NCBI GenBank assembly: GCA_965229335.1
Contig: OZ245874.1
Coordinates: 2,914,001 to 2,978,000 of the forward strand
Direction of reading: 5' to 3'
DNA from: JAFKFH01 sp017307375
GTDB taxonomy: Bacteria; Pseudomonadota; Alphaproteobacteria; Ferrovibrionales; Ferrovibrionaceae
Length of the DNA: 64,000 nt
Both the position numbers and the translations under genes were made by a program. Of the stretch, positions 35,342 through 43,133 are shown piece by piece. The notes below the pieces were generated by a model. That model did not search any database. It was not told where the DNA came from and worked only from the letters and a program-made list of their open reading frames with translations. Each line of letters starts with the position of its first letter. Position 1 is the first letter of the stretch.

Positions 35342-36256
35342 ATGGATATTTTCGGCGAAAAGTTGGATATTTCCGAGGGGCGGCTGCGGCCGCCCGCCGC
35401 CGTGGTCCATGGCGAAAGGCTGGTGGCGGCCCTGGCCCCGCGCGACTGGGTGCTCGACACCCCGGCCCGGCGGGGCAGGGCGCATTTCTTCCTGATCGGC
35501 GCCGGTCGCGCCGACGTTCATGTCGGCCCCGGCCGGCTGGAACTCGTCGCCCCCGCCTGCATCTGGCTGCCGCCGGGATCTGCGCATCTGGTGCGTCTGC
35601 AGGCCGGCGCATCGGGCCATCTGGTTGCCGCGGCCGAGGATTTCATCGCCCGCGTCGTCGGTGCCTCGAGCGAGGCACCGCATCTGCGCGAGGTCGCTGA
35701 CCGGTTGATCCACCTCCCGGCCGACCGGCTGGGGCCGAAGGCCGAGGCGCTGACGCTGTGCTGCATCATGATCGAACAGGAGATCCGCAGCCCGGAACGC
35801 GGCGCCTTCGCCATGCTGTCGGTGCAGATGGGGGCCTTGCTGATCCTGGTGTGGCGGCTGGCGGGGCAGGCGGTCGAGACGCCGGGCCTGCGCGGCACCG
35901 GCTCGCAGATCGTCCAGCGCTTCCAGCATCTGGTCGAACTGCATTTTCGCGAACACTGGCCGGTCTCGCGCTATGCCCGCGCGCTGGGCGTGACCGAGGA
36001 TCGCCTGCATGCCGCCTGCACGCGCGGGGCAGGCCGCGGCCCGCTGGCCCTGATCCACGGCCGGCTGGTCGAGGAGGCCTCGGCACGGCTGGCCCAGACC
36101 GGCCTGCCGGTCGAACAGATCGGCTTCAACCTCGGTTTCCGCGACCCCGCCTATTTCAGCCGATTCTTCAAGCAGCGTAGCGGTCTCTCCCCCGCCGCCT
36201 TCCGCCGCGCCGCGCAGGAGGCTCGCAAGGTCGAGACCTTTGCGGCCTGGCCGTAG
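35342..36256 (+). CDS. AraC family regulator (PobR-like layout)
   Basis: The 304-residue protein has an N-terminal cupin-like sensing half (about 30-100, with DVHVGPGRLELVAPACIWLPPGSAH) and a C-terminal double helix-turn-helix; the second helix pair is recognisable in IGFNLGFRDPAYFSRFFKQRSG. This layout is common in regulators of aromatic acid catabolism. It is divergent from the Liv-ALDH operon across a 269-bp gap (35073-35341), which holds nested dyads (TGTTTGCG 35088-35095 with CGCAAACA 35141-35148; GCCGA/TCGGC inside) that may be control sites. Confidence 0.85.
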   Translation: MDIFGEKLDISEGRLRPPAAVVHGERLVAALAPRDWVLDTPARRGRAHFFLIGAGRADVHVGPGRLELVAPACIWLPPGSAHLVRLQAGASGHLVAAAEDFIARVVGASSEAPHLREVADRLIHLPADRLGPKAEALTLCCIMIEQEIRSPERGAFAMLSVQMGALLILVWRLAGQAVETPGLRGTGSQIVQRFQHLVELHFREHWPVSRYARALGVTEDRLHAACTRGAGRGPLALIHGRLVEEASARLAQTGLPVEQIGFNLGFRDPAYFSRFFKQRSGLSPAAFRRAAQEARKVETFAAWP

Positions 36257-36352
36257 GGCCGTCGGCAGCCATCGAGCAAAAACAGAAATTGCGACGCATT
36301 ATCATATCTAGTAGGGGAATGGCGGGGACGTCGTTCACACGAGGGATAGATC

Positions 36353-37030
36353 ATGTTCAGGAAAATCGTTCTGGCCGCGGCGCTGACCGTCATGGCCCTG
36401 CCGGCGCAGGCCCATTTCGTCTGGCTGGAGCGGGACGGCACCGGCCCGGCCGCGGCCTTCTTCGGCGAGTGGGACGAGGATGTGCGCGAGAAATCGGGTC
36501 CGGGCGGCCATCTCGACGTCATCGCCGGCCCGGTCGCCTTCCAGGAGGACCGCGCGAAGCCGCTCGTCATCACCCGCGGGGCCGACCGCCTCGAGATCGC
36601 GGCCGCCGGCCCCGGCGATGTCCGTCTGGTCGAGGCGACGATCAAGCCGCGCGAGGACAAGCGCAACGGCGGCCGGACCAAGGGCATGTTCCACGCCAAG
36701 GCGGGCCGGGCCGACACCAAGGCCGGGCTCGACCTCGAACTGGTGCCGCTGGCCGCTGATGGCGACCGTTTTGTGCTGCTGCTGCGCGGCCAGCCGCTGC
36801 CTAAGGCCGAGATCAAGCTGGCCGCGCCCCCCAAGTGGGCGCGCGAGTTGCATACCGACGACAAGGGCGAAGTCGTCTTCGAGCTGCCCTGGGCCGGGCG
36901 CTATGTCGCCGAGGTCGTCCATGTCGAGACGGTGAAGGGCGGCGAGGGCGATCAGGCTTACGATCGCATCCGCCATGTCGCCAGCCTGTCGTTCGTGACC
37001 ACGTCCGGTATTGCCTGGACGGGCAAGTAG
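36353..37030 (+). CDS. DUF4198-like periplasmic protein with an N-terminal mature His
   Basis: The 225-residue protein has a Sec signal (MFRKIVLAAALTVMALPAQA) whose predicted cleavage exposes HFVWLERDG. The C-terminal half (HTDDKGEVVFELPWAGRYVAEVVHVE) looks like an Ig/transthyretin-like beta domain, as in DUF4198 proteins linked to metal uptake. A mature N-terminal His next to further His residues could bind Cu or Ni. It stands alone, tail to tail with the GntR gene 2 bp away. The upstream 96 bp hold an AT-rich stretch (TTATCATATCTAG) that could be its promoter. Confidence 0.65.
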   Translation: MFRKIVLAAALTVMALPAQAHFVWLERDGTGPAAAFFGEWDEDVREKSGPGGHLDVIAGPVAFQEDRAKPLVITRGADRLEIAAAGPGDVRLVEATIKPREDKRNGGRTKGMFHAKAGRADTKAGLDLELVPLAADGDRFVLLLRGQPLPKAEIKLAAPPKWARELHTDDKGEVVFELPWAGRYVAEVVHVETVKGGEGDQAYDRIRHVASLSFVTTSGIAWTGK

Positions 37031-37031
37031 G

Positions 37032-38006
37032 TCAGTCCGGCGTGTAGCGGCCGACGCTGAGGCGGCCGGCCAGTTCGAGATGGCGGCGCAGCAGGGCTTC
37101 GGCGAAGCCCAACTCGCCGTCCTCGATCGCGGCGAGGATCGCCAGATGCTCGTCGCAGGATTGGCGGACGCGGTCGGGGTCGAGGCTGGTGAAGACCGCC
37201 AGTTCCTTCATCCGCCGCAGGTTGTTCTGCTGGCGCACCGCCTGCACGAAGAAGCGGTTGTGCGACCAGCCGGCCAGGGTCTCGTGGAACGAGGCGTTCA
37301 GGGCGAACCAGGTCTGGCGCGTCATGCCGGCCAGCGGGCGGTCGAGCACCGCCCGATGGGCGTCGCGCAACTGCGCGAGACGTTCGGGTTCGGCGCGGAA
37401 CGTCGGCGCGCGCAGCGCGACGCATTCGACGCCCACCCGGAACTGATAGCTCTCCGCGATCGCCTCGGGGGTGTCGAGCGAGTCGGCGAAACGCCAGCCG
37501 TGGCCGCGCTGGCGTTCGGCCAGCCCTTCCGCCGCCAGCCGCATGAACACCCGCCGCACCACCCCGCGCGAGACGCCGTAGCGTTCGGTCAGCTCGGTTT
37601 CCGAAACCTCGGCCGGCAGGCGGCCCAAGGCGCGATCGCTCAGCAGCGTGCCGTGCAACTGCTCGGCCGTTGACGGGGGCACCAGATCGTCGTCGCCCGC
37701 CATGTCGGAGGGGTCGGCCTCCAGGATGAAGCCGCGCCCCGGTTCGAGCCGCATCAGCCCGCGTTCGGCCAGCAGCAGCAGGGCGCCGCGCACCGGCGAG
37801 CGCGACACGCCGAACCGCCTGGCCAGGCGCTGTTCCGGGATGCGGTCGCCCAGCTTCCAGCCTTCGCGCCGCGCCTCGTCCAGGATCTGGCGCGCCAGAT
37901 CGATCTGGAGCGGGCTGACCTCGCTCTGCTCCTGCTCCGCCACGCCTTCCAGCCCTCGACAGCTACCTTCGCACGGCCGGCCAGGATAGGCCGTATGCTC
38001 GGCCAT
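37032..38006 (-). CDS. GntR/FCD regulator with two winged-helix domains
   Basis: The 324-residue reading contains two GntR-type winged helices: one with RFGVSRSPVRGALLLLAERG, and one about 70 residues later with RYGVSRGVVRRVFMRLAAEG. An all-helical FCD ligand domain follows (RVGVECVALRAP...FHETLAGWSHN...CDEHLAIL). Usual members have one winged helix. The start is uncertain: ATG 38006 lacks a ribosome site and GTG 37940 has GGAAGG too close. It is divergent from the peptide-type binding-protein gene at 38123, its most likely target. Confidence 0.82.
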   Translation of the reverse strand: MAEHTAYPGRPCEGSCRGLEGVAEQEQSEVSPLQIDLARQILDEARREGWKLGDRIPEQRLARRFGVSRSPVRGALLLLAERGLMRLEPGRGFILEADPSDMAGDDDLVPPSTAEQLHGTLLSDRALGRLPAEVSETELTERYGVSRGVVRRVFMRLAAEGLAERQRGHGWRFADSLDTPEAIAESYQFRVGVECVALRAPTFRAEPERLAQLRDAHRAVLDRPLAGMTRQTWFALNASFHETLAGWSHNRFFVQAVRQQNNLRRMKELAVFTSLDPDRVRQSCDEHLAILAAIEDGELGFAEALLRRHLELAGRLSVGRYTPD

Positions 38007-38007
38007 C

Positions 38008-38021
38008 GCCAATGTTTTGGC
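38008..38021. promoter_or_regulatory. Candidate operator in the gntR/binding-protein gap
   Basis: GCCAA-TGTT-TTGGC is a perfect inverted repeat just upstream of the gntR ATG at 38006. The neighbouring AT-rich stretch 38056-38082 and a TATGCT box (38088-38093) probably hold the promoter of the binding-protein gene. A GntR autoregulatory site is plausible. Confidence 0.35.
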
Positions 38022-38122
38022 AGCTAAAAGGCACCCTTCGTTCGCCGATGGGAACGATTTAGTGATTTTTAAAAACACAAAACGCACTATGCTGGGGCGC
38101 CTGCAACGGGAGAGGAATCGCG

Positions 38123-39670
38123 ATGCGCTGGGAACGACTGCTTGCTGCCGCCTGTGCCGCCGCCATGCTGACCGGGCCTGCCTCGGCGGCCGGGACGCTG
38201 AAGGTTTCGCTGAATGCCGACATCCGGTCGAGCAGCCCCGGCGTCAATCGCGACGACAATACCGACGGCGTCGTGCTGCATGTGGTCGAAGGCCTCGTCG
38301 CCTATCGCGAGGATGCCTCGATCGCGCCGCTGCTGGCGCAATCGGTCGAGACCTCGGCCGACGGGCTGACCTACACCTTCCGCCTGCGCGACGGCGTCAG
38401 GTTCCATAACGGCGAGACCCTGACGGCCGAGGACGTGGTCTGGAGCTGGAACCGCTATCTCGATCCCAAGACGAACTGGCGCTGCCTGCCCGATCTCGAC
38501 GGCCGCGGGCGCATCAAGATCGAGAGCGTCACGGCGCCCGATCCGCAGACGGTGGTGTTCAAGGTCAATCGCCCGACGGCGCTGCTGCTGGCCACCATGG
38601 CGCGCACCGATTGCGGCGGTGCCGGTATCGTGCACAGGTCGTCGGTCAATGCGGACGGCAGCTGGCGCGAGCCGGTGGGTACGGGGCCGTTCCGCCTGAA
38701 GGAATGGAAGCGGGGCGAGGCCATCGTGCTCGAACGCTTCAAGGACTACGCCGCGCTGCCCGGGCCGATGGACGGTTATACCGGGGGCAAGCAGGTGCTG
38801 GTCGACGAGGTACGCTACATGATCATTCCCGACGCGGCCGCGGCCGGGGCGGCGTTGCGCGCAGGCGCCATCGACGTGATCGCCAACGCCTCGGCGACCG
38901 ACGTCAAGGAACTGGAGAAGGACCCGAAGGTGGTGGTCGCGGCGGCACCGACCATGTCGATCCAGGCCTTCCTGTTCCAGACGCGGGACCCGCTGCTGCG
39001 CAATCCGAAGATGCGCCAGGCGATCGCCATGGCCCTCGATACCCGGGCGATCGCCGAGGCCGCGACCGAGGGCAAGGCGCCGGCGAACAATTCGGTGGTG
39101 CCGACCGCCAGCCCGTTCCACGGCACAGTCGAGAAGCAGGGCTTCACCTACGCACCCGACAAGGTCAAGGCGTTGCTGGCCGAAGCCGGCTACAAGGGCG
39201 AGAAGATCACCCTGATCACCAACAAGCGCTATCCCGACTGCTACGACACAGCCGTATTGGCCCAGTCGATGCTGCAGGCGGTCGGCATCGCGGTCGACCT
39301 CGAGGTGATCGAGTGGGGCACCCAGCTCGATCGTTATCTCGCCGGCAAGTACCAGATGATGGCCTTTCCCTATTCCGCCCGGCTCGATCCGTCGCTCAGC
39401 TTCGATGCGCTGATGGGGCCGAAGGAAACCGAGCCGCGCAAGGTCTGGGACAACCCCGCCGCCCAGGCGCTGCTCGCCCGGTCGATGGAAGTTGCCGACC
39501 CGGCGCAGCGCCAGCAATTGTTCGACCAGCTGCACCGCCAGTTCATTGCCGACGTGCCGATGGTGGTGCTCTACAACATTCCCGATTTCGCCCCCTATGC
39601 GAAGGGGGTGCAGGGTTACAAGCCGTGGGTGGCGTCCAAGCCCAGGCTGTGGGGTGTCGGCCGCGGGTGA
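38123..39670 (+). CDS. ABC solute-binding protein, family 5 (peptide/nickel type), orphan
   Basis: The 515-residue protein has a Sec signal (MRWERLLAAACAAAMLTGPASA) and the family-5 pattern: VVEGLVAYREDASIAPLLAQS, YTFRLRDGVRFHNGETLTAEDVVWSW, GTGPFRLKEW and later AGYKGEKITLITNKRYPDCY. Such proteins deliver peptides, opines, glycosides or metals to DppBCDF-type importers. No permease or ATPase genes lie nearby, so it must share a distant transporter or act as a sensor. GGGAGAGG precedes the ATG. Confidence 0.85.
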   Translation: MRWERLLAAACAAAMLTGPASAAGTLKVSLNADIRSSSPGVNRDDNTDGVVLHVVEGLVAYREDASIAPLLAQSVETSADGLTYTFRLRDGVRFHNGETLTAEDVVWSWNRYLDPKTNWRCLPDLDGRGRIKIESVTAPDPQTVVFKVNRPTALLLATMARTDCGGAGIVHRSSVNADGSWREPVGTGPFRLKEWKRGEAIVLERFKDYAALPGPMDGYTGGKQVLVDEVRYMIIPDAAAAGAALRAGAIDVIANASATDVKELEKDPKVVVAAAPTMSIQAFLFQTRDPLLRNPKMRQAIAMALDTRAIAEAATEGKAPANNSVVPTASPFHGTVEKQGFTYAPDKVKALLAEAGYKGEKITLITNKRYPDCYDTAVLAQSMLQAVGIAVDLEVIEWGTQLDRYLAGKYQMMAFPYSARLDPSLSFDALMGPKETEPRKVWDNPAAQALLARSMEVADPAQRQQLFDQLHRQFIADVPMVVLYNIPDFAPYAKGVQGYKPWVASKPRLWGVGRG

Positions 39671-39687
39671 TCGCGAGAGCCCATATC

Positions 39688-39700
39688 CTTGTCGTACAAG
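39688..39700. promoter_or_regulatory. GntR/FadR-type operator (CTTGT-CGT-ACAAG)
   Basis: A perfect palindrome with a 3-bp centre lies 50 bp before the GTG of the GntR/FadR regulator gene, suggesting autoregulation. The TTGT-N3-ACAA core recurs before the TRAP genes, the uronate dehydrogenase gene and the IlvD/Edd gene. Confidence 0.5.
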
Positions 39701-39750
39701 CGGGGGCGTGATATCCAGTCGGCGATCGTTCGCCAGAGGAGTGCCCGCCC

Positions 39751-40461
39751 GTGGTCGCGTTGCGCCGCCGTGAGACCCTGACTTCGCAACTGACCAGGGC
39801 CCTGGGCGAGCGGATCGCCCAGGGGCAGATCAAGCCGGGCGAGAAACTGCCGAGCGAGCAGGAACTGATCGACGAATTCGGGGTCAGCCGCACGGTGGTG
39901 CGCGAGGCGATCTCGTCCTTGCGCGCCTCGGGCGTGGTCTCGACCCAGCAGGGGGTCGGGGCTTTCGTCGTGCAGCCGGCCGCCGCGCCGGCGTTCCGCG
40001 TCGACGAGGCCAATCTCGGCGCATTGAACGAGGTGGTCGCGGTGCTCGAGCTGCGCATCTCGGTCGAGGCGGAGGCCGCCGCCCTGGCCGCCCAGCGGCG
40101 CGGCCTGGAGCATCTTGCCACCATGCGCGACGCGTTGGAGCGGATGGCGACGTCGATCGCCGCGGGCGAGGACGCGATCGGCCCTGATCTCGATTTCCAC
40201 CGCACCGTCGCCGAAGCGACCGGCAACCGCAATTTTCTGCATCTGTTCAACTACCTGGGCTCGCTGCTGATTCCACGCACGCGGGTGCAGACCTTTCAGC
40301 TCGAAGGGGCCTCGCGCCGCCAGTATCTCGACCGCGTCAACGGCGAGCACAACGCGATCTTCCAGGCGATCGCCGACCAGGATCCCGATTCGGCCCGGGC
40401 GGCAATGCGCGTGCACCTCACCGGCAGCCGCGAGCGGATCCGGCGCGCCACCGAAGGGTGA
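39751..40461 (+). CDS. GntR family regulator, FadR/FCD type
   Basis: The 236-residue protein has an N-terminal winged helix (KLPSEQELIDEFGVSRTVVREAISSLRASG) and an FCD ligand domain with LELRISVEAEAAALAAQRR, DLDFHRTVAEATGN and a late HLTGSRERI. Conserved Asp/His positions that bind a metal and a carboxylate ligand are in place. It starts at GTG after GAGGAG. It lies 76 bp before kdgD and carries its own TTGT-N3-ACAA site, so it may control the sugar-acid genes together with, or instead of, the regulator at 45387. Confidence 0.85.
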   Translation: MVALRRRETLTSQLTRALGERIAQGQIKPGEKLPSEQELIDEFGVSRTVVREAISSLRASGVVSTQQGVGAFVVQPAAAPAFRVDEANLGALNEVVAVLELRISVEAEAAALAAQRRGLEHLATMRDALERMATSIAAGEDAIGPDLDFHRTVAEATGNRNFLHLFNYLGSLLIPRTRVQTFQLEGASRRQYLDRVNGEHNAIFQAIADQDPDSARAAMRVHLTGSRERIRRATEG

Positions 40462-40498
40462 CGCGCGCCACAGCTTGTATGATGACTGACGTCATGAT

Positions 40499-40513
40499 AT
40501 GACGAGCCGTCAT
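40499..40513. promoter_or_regulatory. Inverted repeat upstream of kdgD
   Basis: ATGACG-AGC-CGTCAT is a perfect dyad 24 bp before the kdgD ATG, preceded by a related ATGAC/GTCAT dyad at 40482-40495. The pair could be an operator for a GntR protein. The TTGT-N3-ACAA motif is only half conserved here (TTGTATGATGA at 40475). Confidence 0.35.
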
Positions 40514-40537
40514 TTGCGCTGAACTAGTCGAGGTGCC

Positions 40538-41449
40538 ATGGAGCCCAATGCCTTGAAGGCCGTGCTGTCGTCCGGCCTGCTGTCCTTCCCCGTCACCGAC
40601 TTCACGGCCGACGGCGAGTTCGACGAGGACGGCTATCGCCGCCGGCTCGACTGGCTGGCGCCGTTCGGCGCCTCGGCGCTGTTTGCCGCCGGCGGGACCG
40701 GCGAATTGTTTTCGCTCGATCCCGAGGAGCATGGCCGGGTCATCGGCGCGGCGGTCGCGGGCAGCGCCGGTCAGGTGCCGATCATCGCCGGGGTCGGTTG
40801 CGGCACGCGCATCGCCATCACCCAGGCGCGCGAGGCCGAGCGGCGTGGCGCGGCGGGCATCCTGATTCTGCCGCACTACCTGATCGAGACCGACCAGGAA
40901 GGCGTGTCCCGCCATGTCCGGGCGATCTGCCGGTCGGTCGGCATCGGCGCGATCGTCTACAACCGCGGCCCCTGCCGCCTGGGTCCCGATCACCTGGCGC
41001 GGCTGGCCGAGGAATGCCCGAACCTGATCGGTTTCAAGGACGGCATCGGCGAACTGGAGCCGATGATCTCGATTCGCCGCAAGCTGGGCGACCGCTTCGC
41101 CTATCTCGGCGGCCTGCCCACCGCCGAATTCTTCGCCGCGGCCTACAAGACCATCGGCGTGCCGGTCTATTCCTCGGCGGTGTTCAATTTTGTCCCGCGC
41201 ATGGCCATGCGCTTCTATGAGGCGGTCGCGGCCGAGGATGCCGCGACCATCGGCCGACTGCTCGACGGCTTCTTCATGCCTTATGCCGCGATCCGCAACC
41301 GCCGGCCGGGTTATGCCGTGTCGATCATCAAGGCGGGGGCCAGGCTGGTCGGGCGCGATGCCGGCCCGGTGCGCACGCCGCTGATGGATTGCACCGCCGA
41401 GGAGCATGACATGCTGAAACCGCTGATTGCCTGGGCCGAGGCGGCGTAG
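40538..41449 (+). CDS. kdgD: 5-dehydro-4-deoxyglucarate dehydratase
   Basis: The 303-residue DapA-family enzyme removes water and CO2 from 5-keto-4-deoxyglucarate, giving 2-ketoglutarate semialdehyde. Typical are GLLSFPVTDF, FAAGGTGELFSL, Tyr141 (VYNRGP) and the Schiff-base Lys167 (GFKDGIGELE). The length is normal. It precedes the TRAP importer genes and lies in the same strand block, so it is the committed step of the hexarate route in this region. Confidence 0.9.
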   Translation: MEPNALKAVLSSGLLSFPVTDFTADGEFDEDGYRRRLDWLAPFGASALFAAGGTGELFSLDPEEHGRVIGAAVAGSAGQVPIIAGVGCGTRIAITQAREAERRGAAGILILPHYLIETDQEGVSRHVRAICRSVGIGAIVYNRGPCRLGPDHLARLAEECPNLIGFKDGIGELEPMISIRRKLGDRFAYLGGLPTAEFFAAAYKTIGVPVYSSAVFNFVPRMAMRFYEAVAAEDAATIGRLLDGFFMPYAAIRNRRPGYAVSIIKAGARLVGRDAGPVRTPLMDCTAEEHDMLKPLIAWAEAA

Positions 41450-41467
41450 TCCACATCACCTGTAAAG

Positions 41468-41500
41468 TTGTTTGACAAATTGCCGACGTCTTGCTAGACC
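41468..41500 (+). promoter_or_regulatory. Promoter and operator of the TRAP operon
   Basis: A -35 box TTGACA (41472-41477) and -10 box TAGACC (41495-41500) are 17 bp apart. The perfect palindrome TTGT-TTG-ACAA (41468-41478) covers the -35, so binding of a FadR-type GntR protein would block polymerase. Confidence 0.6.
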
Positions 41501-41536
41501 CTTAACCCAAAGAATCTCTAGGGAGGAGAAAACCAG

Positions 41537-42505
41537 ATGCACCGCAATGCAGTGATTGCCGCGGCGCTGGCCGCGTTCGTGGCCGGCCCGGTGGCGGCCA
41601 AGGAATTCAAGTCGGCCGACATCCATCCGCCGGGCTATCCGACGGTCGCGGCGGTCGAGTATTTCGGCGAACTGCTGAAGCAGCGCTCGAACGGCAAGTA
41701 CACGCTGAAGGTCTACAATTCCGGCACGCTGGGCGAGGAGAAGGACACGATCGGGCAGACCAAGCTCGGCGCGCTCGACTTCAACCGCATCAACATGGCG
41801 CCGTTCAACAACATCGTGCCCGAGACCGCGGTCCCGACCCTGCCGTTCCTGTTCCGCTCGGTCGATCACATGCACAAGGTGATGGACGGCCCGATCGGCG
41901 AGCAGATCCTGAAATCGCTGGAATCCCAGGGCTTCGTCGGCCTGGCCTTCTATGACTCGGGCGCCCGCTCGTTCTACACGGTCAAGAAGCCGGTGAAGGC
42001 GCTCGAAGACCTCAAGGGCATGAAGATCCGCGTCCAGCAGTCCGACCTGTTCGTCGGCATGATCAAGGCGCTGGGCGCCAACCCGACGCCGATGCCCTAT
42101 GGCGAGGTCTATACCGCGCTGAAGACCGGCGTCGTCGACGCCGCCGAGAACAACTGGCCGAGCTTCGAATCCAGCCGGCATTTCGAGGTGGCGAAGTTCT
42201 ATACGCTGTCCGAGCACTCGATGTCGCCCGAGTTGTTCGTGATGTCCAAGAAGGTCTGGGACGGGCTGTCGCCCGACGACCAGAAGCTGATCAAGCAGGC
42301 CGCCAAGGATTCCGTGCCCAAGATGCGCGAGCTGTGGCAGGCCCGCGAAAAGCAGTCGGAGGAGGTCGTGCGCAAGGCCGGCGTCGAGGTCATTCCGCTG
42401 GCCGACAAGAAGCCGTTCATCGACGCGATGAAGCCGGTCTACGACTCGTTTGCGAACAAGCCCGAGCTGAAGAAGATGATCGAGGATATCCAGGCGACCA
42501 AGTAG
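41537..42505 (+). CDS. TRAP transporter solute-binding protein (DctP family)
   Basis: The 322-residue protein has a Sec signal (MHRNAVIAAALAAFVAGPVAA) and the DctP pattern: GTLGEEKDTIGQTKLGALDFNRINM, TLPFLFRSVDHMHKVMDG, KGMKIRVQQSDLFVGMIKALGANPTPMPYGEVYTAL and a substrate Arg in KIRVQ. NNWPSFESSRHFEVAKFYTLSEHS also fits. Relatives bind uronates or aldarates, which agrees with the neighbouring kdgD and uronate dehydrogenase genes. Translation starts after GGGAGGAG. Confidence 0.88.
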   Translation: MHRNAVIAAALAAFVAGPVAAKEFKSADIHPPGYPTVAAVEYFGELLKQRSNGKYTLKVYNSGTLGEEKDTIGQTKLGALDFNRINMAPFNNIVPETAVPTLPFLFRSVDHMHKVMDGPIGEQILKSLESQGFVGLAFYDSGARSFYTVKKPVKALEDLKGMKIRVQQSDLFVGMIKALGANPTPMPYGEVYTALKTGVVDAAENNWPSFESSRHFEVAKFYTLSEHSMSPELFVMSKKVWDGLSPDDQKLIKQAAKDSVPKMRELWQAREKQSEEVVRKAGVEVIPLADKKPFIDAMKPVYDSFANKPELKKMIEDIQATK

Positions 42506-42523
42506 CGCCTGATCCGTCAGTCC

Positions 42524-42560
42524 CGGCGGCCGGCGCCCCGACCGGGGCATTCGGCCGCCG
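42524..42560 (+). promoter_or_regulatory. Strong hairpin between dctP and dctQ
   Basis: CGGCGGCCG (42524-42532) pairs with CGGCCGCCG (42552-42560), with an inner GCCCC/GGGGC stem. It sits 19 bp after the dctP stop and 31 bp before dctQ. It has no T-run, so it may protect the dctP transcript and lower permease expression instead of terminating fully. Confidence 0.45.
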
Positions 42561-42590
42561 CCCCTGTTCCCCGATTGGACAAGCCGGCGC

Positions 42591-43133
42591 ATGAACACAC
42601 ACAGCGCGATCCTTGCATCCGTCCCGGCCGCCCAGCGGCCGGGACTCTATTCCCGTGCCTGCTTCTGGCTGGCACGTATCGTCCTGCTTGCCGCGGTGGT
42701 CGGTCTGCTGACCATCGTGCTGGCCGTGGCCTACCAGGTGTTCGGCCGCTACATCCTCAACGATACCCCGACCTGGGCGGAATCGCTGGCGCTCCTGCTG
42801 ATCCTGTGGGTCACGATGTTCGGCGCGGCCATCGCCGTGCGCGATGCCGGCCATATCGGCTTCGAATCGCTGATGGAACTGGCGCCGTCGGCGCTGCGCC
42901 TGTGGCTGCAGGTGCTGATCCACTGCCTGATCGGCTTCTTCGGCACGATGATGGTGTGGTTCGGCTGGGGCCTGGTCCAGTCGGTTATCAGCTACAACAT
43001 CCCGATCCTCGGCGTCTCGGAAGGGTTGACTTACCTGCCGACCGTCATCTCCGGGGCGCTGATCGTCCTGTTCTCGATCGACCACATCCTGGCGCTGTTC
43101 ACCGGCGTGGAGCTTGAAGTCACATGGCGCTGA
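42591..43133 (+). CDS. TRAP transporter small permease (DctQ)
   Basis: The 180-residue membrane protein has four predicted helices and the DctQ stretch FGRYILNDTPTWAESLALLLILWVTMFGAA. It forms the membrane complex with DctM, whose gene overlaps it by 10 bp. Ligand comes from the DctP protein encoded before it. Confidence 0.88.
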   Translation: MNTHSAILASVPAAQRPGLYSRACFWLARIVLLAAVVGLLTIVLAVAYQVFGRYILNDTPTWAESLALLLILWVTMFGAAIAVRDAGHIGFESLMELAPSALRLWLQVLIHCLIGFFGTMMVWFGWGLVQSVISYNIPILGVSEGLTYLPTVISGALIVLFSIDHILALFTGVELEVTWR

